Part shown: positions 57,057 through 64,000 of the stretch, piece by piece | Layout: each line of letters begins with the position of its first letter | How positions within the stretch are numbered: the stretch's first letter is position 1 | NCBI RefSeq assembly: GCF_000264905.1 | Contig: NW_006763135.1 | Location: forward strand, 98,220-162,219 | Source of the DNA: Stereum hirsutum FP-91666 SS1 | Taxonomy: Eukaryota > Basidiomycota > Agaricomycetes > Russulales > Stereaceae | Length of the DNA stretch: 64,000 nucleotides | Reading direction: 5' to 3' | The notes under the pieces: generated by a model | The model's database searches: none | What the model saw: the letters and a program-made list of their open reading frames with translations, nothing else | Told to the model about the DNA's origin: nothing | Program-made: the position numbers and the translations under genes

Positions 57057-57962
57057 ATGAGAGTATTTTTGCTTTTCGGGTTAGTTGTGAAAGAGCTCGG
57101 AGAGACGTACGTCTCTGAAGATGAATTGATAGCACAGAGTGCCAATGTCCTATCGCTCCACTGTCCATCAACGCCCGAGACAATGGGATGGCTCAACGCG
57201 GAGGGTATAGCGAAGATGAAGCATGGTCCTATCACTGTAAATGTGAGCCCAATCATTAGAGAGCGTGAAATCGCCCAAAATCGAAACTCAAAAGCCGAGA
57301 CTGGAACGGTTGAGACTCCAAACTCAGTGGTGAGCGCTCGTGCCCGTGGAGCGAAACTCAATCGAGTTTCGCTCCAATCTCCGAGTTTAGATTCTCGGGG
57401 ATTTCACGCTCTCTATTTACTATATATCTAATGATTATCGTGAAGGTGTGCACAGACCTCTCGCGGCGCCGTATTCGACGAACCAGCCGTAGTAGTCAGT
57501 ATCCATTCTTCTGCCCATGATTTTCCGCACATTACAACCGTCGTTCATACGCGAATATAGCTAACCAAACCCTCTGCAATGACGGTGCGCTGAATAAATC
57601 TCCGCCCTCTAATCCGGACAAATCCGCCGCGCAGTCCTAGACGTGTTCATCAACGAGCCTAAGCCAAACGAATGGTCCCTCGACTCACCGTGAGTGACGA
57701 TACAACCGCATTCGGGCGCATTCACAACATTATTCCCGTTTGTTCTCACCTCCCACCTCCTCAGCTCGCCCCGATCCGTGTCGACGAACTCGTTCGTTGG
57801 TGATGAAAGCGCCGGAGGAAATGCTTACGTGGATCTGCGATACATGGAACGCGTACGGTCTACAGAGGCATATCCGAAGTCTTCGATAACGTGAAGCGAT
57901 TCTTACTCACAGGCAAACTGCGCTACCCTGTCAATGCCCAGGTGAAAAAAGGGCCAACTTGA
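57057..57962 (+). pseudogene. D-2-hydroxyacid dehydrogenase remnant
   Basis: The segments in order are: KELGETYVSEDELIAQSANV and LSLHCPSTPETMGWLNAEG (57057-57242); TSRGAVFDEPAVV (about 57456-57494); VLDVFINEPKPNEWSLDSP (about 57638-57691); TIQPHSGAFTT (about 57698-57730); and FDNVKRFLLTGKLRYPVNA ending at 57962. These match the NAD-binding domain and C-terminus of NAD-dependent D-isomer 2-hydroxyacid dehydrogenases, including the RGAVFDE arginine region and the PH-x-GA catalytic histidine. Decay is shown by the absence of a clear N-terminal catalytic domain, by an in-frame TGA at 57692-57694 where relatives have Tyr (SPYVTI), and by disrupted sequence around 57730-57880. An intron at 57243-57455 carries a MITE. 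Confidence 0.65.
57259..57413. mobile_element. 155-bp MITE inside an intron
   Basis: Terminal inverted repeats GAGAGCGTGAAATC (14 bp, perfect) are flanked by TA on both sides (57257-57258 and 57414-57415). The interior contains a perfect 12-bp stem with a 4-nt loop at 57348-57375 (GGAGCGAAACTC arm). It is non-autonomous and its ends are unrelated to those of the 409-bp MITE. Confidence 0.75.
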
Positions 57963-58425
57963 CTTCGTTGGCCTCACCCTATGTAACTCTTCGCCCTCGG
58001 AATAGATGTCGGGCAGGGAGGGAGGGGCATACTGAGATTGGTGCCGCTGGGAGGAATAGCGGCAGAGGGTGTCAGAGTTCTGTGTGAGGTCGAGAATGGA
58101 GAGTTTGGGTCCGTTTAGGGCCTTGGGGATTTTTGTGAGACCTAGATTTCTAGCCTCACGCTCCCACGAGTTTAATTCAGGATCTTTCACAAAATTGAGC
58201 CATGGTGTAGATAGGAATGATAGTTTGGCTATGATGAGCCGGAAGAGAAACCAGCTACAGGCAGAACTACAAAGACAGGACACCGCTGCGTACAATCTCG
58301 TGATGCGACACAGTGACAGGCTATCGTGATACATCAGAACTCTTGGAAATCCCTGAGAGGCCCTGAGAAGCCCTGAGCGGCCCTGACGATCCGTTCCGTG
58401 AAAGTCCGTGAGGTCTCGAGAGCTC
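57963..58425 (-). other. Unassigned minus-strand frame near the copia target
   Basis: A minus-strand frame of 143 codons (58334-57903) contains CSWFLFRLIIAKLSFLSTPW and SWEREARNLGLTKIPKALNG. It may be an exon of a decayed gene; no family recognised. At 58350-58390 short CCCTGAG/CCCTGAC repeats begin the inverted-repeat zone into which the retrotransposon inserted. Confidence 0.25.
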
Positions 58426-58430
58426 GTCAG

Positions 58431-58592
58431 TGTTGAAAGGTATTCTTAGGTGGGAGATCACTCGAGAAGGGGGGATCAAAGTCGTGGGAATAGCATTCGA
58501 CGCGTCGCCCAGTATTTACGGTAAGTAGATAGAGTCCGAGCACGGCGCTACGGTCCGTGCTGCGGAGCCGCGACGGAACCGCGAGTTCAACA
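58431..58592 (-). repeat. 3' LTR of the copia element
   Basis: 162 bp; no difference from the other LTR seen on reading both through. Confidence 0.93.
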
Positions 58593-58599
58593 CTCCCCT

Positions 58600-61500
58600 T
58601 CAAGTGCGAATCCCTAGCAGTTGGGAGAAGCGCTTGTTTTTGTCAGAGGAAAGTGCTTTAGTGAGTAAGTCAGCAAGTTGTTCATTAGTTGGTACATGTT
58701 GGACAGTAATGTACTTTTGAGCAATACGATCAATGATGAAGTTCTTTCGTATTTCAAAGTGTTTAGTACGTTGAGTATGTTGTTCTTCTGGAGTCCTCAG
58801 AATAGCTAAAGTAGAAGCGCTATCTGTATGGATAGTTATAGGCTCCAGTTGTGTGTTGAGGATTTCAGATATAAAACCCTTTAAGTAGACGGCTTCAGTT
58901 GAAGCATGTGCCAAAGCATAGAGTTCTGCTTCAGTCACAGACAAAGTAACAAGTGTACCACGCTTACTTGACCAGGAGATAAGCGAGTCGTTAAATTTAA
59001 ATGCATAGCCCATGATTGGTTTATTGCCGTACGTAGACATGCCATCAGAGTCAGCATATCCAACAGTTGAAGTAGAGTTGGGGCTTCCTAGAGTAAGCCA
59101 GTGATCACAAGTTCCTTTTAGGTAGAGGTAGCAGTGTTTTGCTGCAGCATAGTGTTCCTCTCCAGGATCGTTTAAGTATCTTGCAAGTTGACCAGTGCAG
59201 TATGCAACATCTGGTCTAGTACAGTCAGCGACATATCTCAGTCCGCCAACCAGTGACATAAAGTGTTTGATAGCAGCGACGTCTCGCTGAGGTTCGCTCC
59301 CAGGTCTAGGGCTAAAGTTTTGCCCAGGTAGCATTGGTGTACGGCGTGAGTGATATTGGTCAAAGTTATATCTTTTGAGAATGTTCTCAATATAGTGCTT
59401 CTGTCGCAGTTTAATAGTTCTGGTATTTCGATCACGCTGGATCTCCATGCCAAGTATCCAGTGAATTTCTCCACCGTTAGTAAGTTGAACATGATTGCTT
59501 AGTGCATTCACGAATGCTTGAGTAGTAGCATCGTTCATAGTACAGAGAGTGATATCATCGACATGGCACGATAAGACGAGTATGAGTTTGTTGCCATGAT
59601 ACCGATAGAACACAGCATTGTCAAAGCTTGATTTAGTTAAGTTGAGTCCTTTGACAAGTATTTCACATAGTTTCTCATACCAACGTCGACCAGCTTGTTT
59701 AAGTCCATATAAGGTCTTTTTCAGTTTAAGTACATGACCATTAGGCAAGTTGGGTAGTAAGTCACCAGGTGGTGGACGAAGGTATAAGTTCTCATCGCTA
59801 GTAGTATTACCGTATAAGTAGGCAGACTTGATGTCCAGTTGAGTAATCTCAAAGTCAAGTGAAGCGGCCAAAGTGAGCACAAAGCGAGTAGAGCTCATAA
59901 GTGCAACCGGAGCAAATAAGTCATTAGCATAGTAGTCTATGCCTTCACGTTGGCTGAAGCCTTGTACCACAAAGCGTGATTTAAGCTTAGTTTGTTTTCC
60001 AAGTTCGTATTTAGTTTTATAGACGAATCTAGAGCCGATGATATTAACATCAGTGGGAGGTTTGCAGTATTCCCAAGCTCCAAGACTTTCAAGTGAGTCT
60101 AGTTCAGCTTTCATCGAAGCGAACCATTCATCTTTTAGTGGATGGTTGAGTACATCCTTGAAGGTTATAGGATCGCCAACGCTATCAGCATAGTAGACAT
60201 TGAATTCAGTCAAGTAGAAAGCAATGTTGACGTCGACTTCGTCATAGTCTAGGCCTCTAGACTTCCTTGAGGGTACAGGTACTCTCGCAGAACGCCGTAA
60301 AGCCGAAGTTTGAGTAATTGTATCAGGATCAATATCCATTGGTTCAGGTTCAGTATCCTGAGTAATAGTCGAAGGAATAGTAGGTGAAGTATCTGAAAGT
60401 TGTTCAGAAGTTGTGTTTTGGTTTTTCAGCTCCCCTTCAACTTGCGATGTGAAGTCAAGGAATTGCAAGTTGCGTTCTACGCCTACTCGATTACCGAAGT
60501 AGACATAGTGAGCTTTTGAGTGTTCAGCAAAGCCTAGCCAAACGGCACGTTTGCCTTTAGCTTTCAGTTTGCTCTTCCTTGCTTCGTCGTATACGATGCA
60601 AGGAGTGCCAAAAGTATGCAAGTTATCCAAGTTGGCATGTTCACCATATCGTTCAAAGTATGGAGTATGATGATTAATAGCAGATTTAGGAGTACGATTG
60701 AGTATGTATACAGCATATTTTGCTGCATGCCACCACAAGTTATTGGGAAGTTTAGCAGTGTGTAAGTTAACACGCACAGAATTCATGATGTGCTGATGAA
60801 CATTTTCAGCAACACCGTTTTGTTCAGGAGTATCATGTACAGTGTATCTCGGGATAGTACCCTGAGACTTCAAGTACTGTACGAATGCATGTGAAGTAAA
60901 TACACCATCATTGTCAGACTGTAGTATCTTGACTTTGATGCCGTATTGAGTAAATAGTTCAGTAGAGAATGTCACCCATTGAGTATAGGCTTCATCCTTG
61001 CTCTTAAGTGGAGCGAGTGTTAACCAACGTTTTGAGTCGTCGACGATGGTCAACCAGTATTTGTATCCATCAAGAGATACGGTTGGTAGTGGTCCGAAGA
61101 TATCAATATGAAAGTGATCGCCAAAAGCAGTAGCTAGAGGCGAAGTACGTTTCTTCGGAATGGAGATGCGATGTATGTTGTTAAGCATACAGTCCTCGCA
61201 AGTCGTCTCAGTAAAGTTATCAATAGTTGTTGTGATTATTGAAGGCGAAGTTTTCATAAGTTGTTTGATGTTTGTATAACTCATATGACCAAGTTGTTTA
61301 TGAAGTTCACTTATACTCAGACTTGCAACGTCCTCATTAAGTTTGAGAGAAGAAATAGAGTATAATTTCGCATTTTGTGATATAGTACCCAGTACGTTTC
61401 CAGCCCCGTCACTAATAGTACATTGACGACGATGAAAGAGAAAAGCATAATCTTCTAGTTGAGAAATGCTGATCAACGTAAAGGGCAGTTTAGCGTTGTA

Positions 61501-63183
61501 GTAGACATTTTTGAGTATGATTGTAGAGTACTCACTTCCGTTCTTTGGGATATCAATGCGCATGTCACCCGCCAGTCGCAGTTCTATTGTTTCTGAGTTT
61601 GCGACTGTTAAGTTTAGTAGCGGGGTCGTATGCACGTTGAAAAGTAAGTTGAGATATGGAGTGCAGTGAATAGTTGCACCAGTATCGAGTATATGAGATT
61701 GATCTTGGTCAGAGATCGCAGTAAAGACCGGAAGTGAGTAGTGAGGACGTACAGTTTCTTGCATCTCGACATCAGAGGAGGAGATGGACTGAACCCAGTC
61801 AGATTGCGAGCTTGATGGCCCAGCCGAAGCCCAAGTAGTGGTAGGGTTGTGGCCAAGACCAGTAACGACGGCGGCGGAGGCAGATCCATCACTCTTGCGA
61901 GTAATGCCCTTCTTCCTCATCGCCTCCTTCGAGTTCTCAGTCCAAGGCTGAGGACAAGTGGGTGTAGTATGCCCCAGCTGGCCACAGTTGTAGCATGTTT
62001 TCTGCTCAGGAGGAATAGGGGCAGTAGTAGTTGAAGGAGTAGTAGTACGCTTGTAGGGCGCAGCAGTAGCAGCGCGAGCCGAGTTCGACTTCGCCGTACG
62101 ATCAACACCCTTGCCCTTGTCAACAGTAGTCGTCAACTCAGGCTTTTTAGCGCTAGTGAAGTTCGAACGCGAGTGCGTTGCGCGATAGTTCTGGAACTCC
62201 TTCTGAAGATCAATGACGAGTGCGTCTGGTTTGTAGACAGGAGTCTGCCCAGCGGGAGTAGCCGACCTAACACTAGATTCGTATGTAGTACGAACATGAT
62301 GATAGGCGGGCGGTATGATGCCCATGATAGCAGAATAGAAGACATCATCAGAGACGTTCATCTTCTTCAGTTTGATGCGCGCATATAAGTCTGTCGCGTC
62401 ATCGAGTAGTTTGTCAAGCTCATAGATGGGCCGACGCAAGTGGAATAGTTGGTAAAGTTCGTTCGCATCCGTGACAGTAGTCTTTGGATCGAAACGTTCG
62501 TTAAGTTTCGTCATGAGCTCGAAAGCATCAGTGACGTCGAGATAGTGGACGAGGATCGTATCATCCATCTTCCCAGTAATAGCGTTCAAACACGCGCTCT
62601 GGACCTCGTTAGGAGGTGCAGCACCCGTATTGGCTTTGTAGAAGTCTTTAACAACCTCAAGACCTTTATTGACGCGGTATTTCCACATCGTCCAGTCTTT
62701 TGGCCCAGTAAGGTTCGAGATATTATCGAAGTTTTTGTTTACATCGGATATAGTCATCCGGAAAGTAGTAGTAGTAGTAGGAGGGAGAGTAGAAGTGGGA
62801 AGAGGAGTAGAAGTGGGAGGGGGAGTAGGAGCATGAGAGCCGGGTTGAGACATAGCTGCGACGATAGCTTCGACAGCGACGATAGACTGAGTCGGAGTAG
62901 TGGATCGAGAGGGCTCGGGAGATGGAGCAGATGACGGCTCGATAGGCTCAGGAGTAGCGGAGCGAGAGGGCTCGGAAGTAGAAGGCTGCTGAGGAGCAGC
63001 AGAGGCTGATGAGACAGGAGGAGTAGGAGTTTGGGTAGATGAGGGTGTCTGACTAGCTTGTCGACGACGAGTTTCTGGTAGTGGAAGCTCTGGTGGTGGT
63101 GATCCTTTAGATCTGAGTGCACGCTCTGACATATAACAGTGCCAGAGAAAGCAGGAAGACTTTAGACGAGTGTAGATGAGCAA
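58600..63183 (-). CDS. Copia gag-pol polyprotein
   Basis: One frame of 1,527 codons. Order of domains: a Ser/Pro/Thr-rich N-terminus; gag (WTMWKYRVNKGLEVVKDFY near codon 165); a CCHC zinc knuckle (CYNCGQLGHTTPTC, about codon 395); an aspartic protease motif (ILDTGATIHC, about 500); an integrase HHCC and catalytic core (HIDIFGPL, QSDNDGVF, PEQNGVAE); a reverse transcriptase (FVVQGFSQREGIDY, TQLDIKSAYLYG, then CHVDDITLC); and RNase H (VGYADSDGMS, LSVTEAELYAL, IHTDSAS). No stop or frameshift interrupts it. The RT catalytic box reads HVDD where most copia elements have YVDD; both aspartates are kept. Gag and pol are in one frame, so their ratio must be set by means other than frameshifting, for example proteolysis or splicing. 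Confidence 0.95.
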   Translation of the reverse strand: MLIYTRLKSSCFLWHCYMSERALRSKGSPPPELPLPETRRRQASQTPSSTQTPTPPVSSASAAPQQPSTSEPSRSATPEPIEPSSAPSPEPSRSTTPTQSIVAVEAIVAAMSQPGSHAPTPPPTSTPLPTSTLPPTTTTTFRMTISDVNKNFDNISNLTGPKDWTMWKYRVNKGLEVVKDFYKANTGAAPPNEVQSACLNAITGKMDDTILVHYLDVTDAFELMTKLNERFDPKTTVTDANELYQLFHLRRPIYELDKLLDDATDLYARIKLKKMNVSDDVFYSAIMGIIPPAYHHVRTTYESSVRSATPAGQTPVYKPDALVIDLQKEFQNYRATHSRSNFTSAKKPELTTTVDKGKGVDRTAKSNSARAATAAPYKRTTTPSTTTAPIPPEQKTCYNCGQLGHTTPTCPQPWTENSKEAMRKKGITRKSDGSASAAVVTGLGHNPTTTWASAGPSSSQSDWVQSISSSDVEMQETVRPHYSLPVFTAISDQDQSHILDTGATIHCTPYLNLLFNVHTTPLLNLTVANSETIELRLAGDMRIDIPKNGSEYSTIILKNVYYNAKLPFTLISISQLEDYAFLFHRRQCTISDGAGNVLGTISQNAKLYSISSLKLNEDVASLSISELHKQLGHMSYTNIKQLMKTSPSIITTTIDNFTETTCEDCMLNNIHRISIPKKRTSPLATAFGDHFHIDIFGPLPTVSLDGYKYWLTIVDDSKRWLTLAPLKSKDEAYTQWVTFSTELFTQYGIKVKILQSDNDGVFTSHAFVQYLKSQGTIPRYTVHDTPEQNGVAENVHQHIMNSVRVNLHTAKLPNNLWWHAAKYAVYILNRTPKSAINHHTPYFERYGEHANLDNLHTFGTPCIVYDEARKSKLKAKGKRAVWLGFAEHSKAHYVYFGNRVGVERNLQFLDFTSQVEGELKNQNTTSEQLSDTSPTIPSTITQDTEPEPMDIDPDTITQTSALRRSARVPVPSRKSRGLDYDEVDVNIAFYLTEFNVYYADSVGDPITFKDVLNHPLKDEWFASMKAELDSLESLGAWEYCKPPTDVNIIGSRFVYKTKYELGKQTKLKSRFVVQGFSQREGIDYYANDLFAPVALMSSTRFVLTLAASLDFEITQLDIKSAYLYGNTTSDENLYLRPPPGDLLPNLPNGHVLKLKKTLYGLKQAGRRWYEKLCEILVKGLNLTKSSFDNAVFYRYHGNKLILVLSCHVDDITLCTMNDATTQAFVNALSNHVQLTNGGEIHWILGMEIQRDRNTRTIKLRQKHYIENILKRYNFDQYHSRRTPMLPGQNFSPRPGSEPQRDVAAIKHFMSLVGGLRYVADCTRPDVAYCTGQLARYLNDPGEEHYAAAKHCYLYLKGTCDHWLTLGSPNSTSTVGYADSDGMSTYGNKPIMGYAFKFNDSLISWSSKRGTLVTLSVTEAELYALAHASTEAVYLKGFISEILNTQLEPITIHTDSASTLAILRTPEEQHTQRTKHFEIRKNFIIDRIAQKYITVQHVPTNEQLADLLTKALSSDKNKRFSQLLGIRT

Positions 63184-63221
63184 AGATCAGTGCAAAGTTG
63201 AGCTATGCAGGGCCCATAACC

Positions 63222-63383
63222 TGTTGAAAGGTATTCTTAGGTGGGAGATCACTCGAGAAGGGGGGATCAAAGTCGTGGGAATAGCATTCGACGCGTCGCC
63301 CAGTATTTACGGTAAGTAGATAGAGTCCGAGCACGGCGCTACGGTCCGTGCTGCGGAGCCGCGACGGAACCGCGAGTTCAACA
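63222..63383 (-). repeat. 5' LTR of the copia element
   Basis: 162 bp, starting TGTTGAACTCGCGG on the minus strand; the same sequence as the LTR at 58431-58592. Confidence 0.93.
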
Positions 63384-63554
63384 GTCAGGGCCTGTCAGGG
63401 CTGTCAGGGCGTCTCAGTGCGGTCAGTGCGATTCTGGTCGCTGTGTGGCACCCGAAAAGTAGCAAAAATTCATATATATATTCGTATGTCTATATGTACT
63501 CTGATAATAGACAGTAACCGGCAGCTTTCTCGTTCAATCCAAATTTCATTAATC

Positions 63555-64000
63555 CTACATAACCCTTATCCTACATGTACTCGGAAACTTGGTTCCTTGA
63601 CAGTGATCAATTGTGCGAGGGAGACGAAAGTGGATGCACTGCGTAGGGAGTAATGTAGATGGAAAGTTGACGTTAGCTACGGAAAGAGCAAAGAGTTGTT
63701 TCGTACGCACGGTGTAATCAAGAGCATCCAGTCCTCTCTGATCATGTCCCAGTGCATGCAATAGGCTCTTAGCCGATAGAACTGCCAGAGGCATAAGAGA
63801 ATGACGTGAAAACCAAGCACATGGAGAAGGAGGGTAGATGAGGAGGGACCGTAAAGAGCGTTCCGGTGAGGTGTTTGAGATGGGAGCAGAGATAGAGATG
63901 GTGATTTGACTCACAAGAAGTGCATCGTAGTTCACCGAACACGCCCCAAGCCCGAGCACGTTGACGAGATGCGCACCTAGGTCATAAATGGCTGACGCTG
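63555..64000 (-). CDS. Unidentified gene, 5' part outside the window
   Basis: Three exon-like pieces on the minus strand: >64000..63915 (AIYDLGAHLVNVLGLGACSV followed by NYDALL, donor GTGAGT), about 63773..63714 (FYRLRAYCMHWDMIREDWML after a CTGGCAG acceptor, donor GTGCGT), and about 63639..63555 (CIHFRLPRTIDHCQGTKFPS, stop at 63555). The phases are compatible. The first piece weakly recalls an oxidoreductase segment (YDLGAHLV), but I cannot name the family. The copia element lies about 170 bp beyond its stop. Confidence 0.3.
   Translation of the reverse strand, partial: ASAIYDLGAHLVNVLGLGACSVNYDALLVSQITISISAPISNTSPERSLRSLLIYPPSPCAWFSRHSLMPLAVLSAKSLLHALGHDQRGLDALDYTVRTKQLFALSVANVNFPSTLLPTQCIHFRLPRTIDHCQGTKFPSTCRIRVM

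Larger units (their letters stand above)
58431..63383 (-). mobile_element. Full-length Ty1/copia LTR retrotransposon, 4,953 bp
   Basis: Two 162-bp LTRs (58431-58592 and 63222-63383) begin TGTTGAA and end TTCAACA in either orientation and appear identical by eye. A 5-bp target duplication GTCAG flanks the element (58426-58430, 63384-63388). One uninterrupted gag-pol frame fills the interior, reading on the minus strand. A purine-rich tract (AAGGGGAGTG) lies just before the 3' LTR, and the bases after the 5' LTR (GGTTATGGGCCC) are in primer-binding-site position. Integrase precedes reverse transcriptase, the copia order. Identical LTRs and an open frame point to a very recent insertion. Confidence 0.95.

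Noticed and set aside
61614..63122. Leu-rich minus-strand frames and plus-strand frame at 62449 within the copia element
   Set aside because: Alternative readings of the gag-pol sequence; the single 1,527-codon frame explains the region.

Overview
The window looks like nuclear DNA of a filamentous basidiomycete, most likely an agaricomycete. Genes are split by many short introns (about 45-90 bp) with GT-AG borders, intergenic spaces are small at the edges of the window, and the recognisable proteins are fungal: aspartate-semialdehyde dehydrogenase, EMC6, a DHA1-type MFS transporter, DUF6533-type membrane proteins and a Ty1/copia retrotransposon. I assembled gene models by hand from splice signals and reading phase. 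Exon borders are reliable where phases and family matches agree, and are marked uncertain elsewhere.

Layout. 0-1.6 kb: 3' part of a single-pass membrane protein gene. 2.9-7.1 kb: a repeat-rich stretch with a 34-bp perfect hairpin, a 409-bp TA-flanked MITE, dispersed 20-30 bp boxes and three copies of a 170-200 bp repeat, two of them in tandem. 7.0-8.3 kb: a minus-strand ubiquitin-like-domain protein gene with four exons. 9.4-26.0 kb: the most striking region, six paralogous genes for very small secreted cysteine-rich proteins (four minus, two plus) around EMC6. Each has a signal peptide, most have a Kex2-type KR site, and each then has the spacing C-x6-C-x5-CC-x3-C-x4-C typical of inhibitor cystine knots. 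In all six the last cysteine lies on a 12-nt terminal exon that a simple reading-frame scan misses. The spaces between them are gene-poor. 28.3-30.1 kb: DUF6533-type membrane protein with tiny exons. 30.9-51.96 kb: a denser housekeeping/unknown block (Ser/Pro-rich protein, TPR protein, HOM2 with a 1.9-kb intron, several hypotheticals, MFS transporter). 52.6-53.2 kb: a 612-bp hAT-type MITE with an 8-bp target duplication. 53.8-55.6 kb: FAD-dependent amine/amino-acid oxidase. 56.1-58.0 kb: decayed caspase-like and D-2-hydroxyacid dehydrogenase genes. 58.4-63.4 kb: a full-length, apparently very young copia element. 63.5-64 kb: end of an unidentified minus-strand gene.

The best candidate for an undescribed system is the six-gene family of Kex2-processed knottin-like mini-proteins. 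It combines cluster expansion, a hypervariable linker before a near-invariant cysteine core, and a fixed micro-exon structure. The sequence does not show what these peptides do: antimicrobial, inhibitor, signalling and effector roles are all possible.
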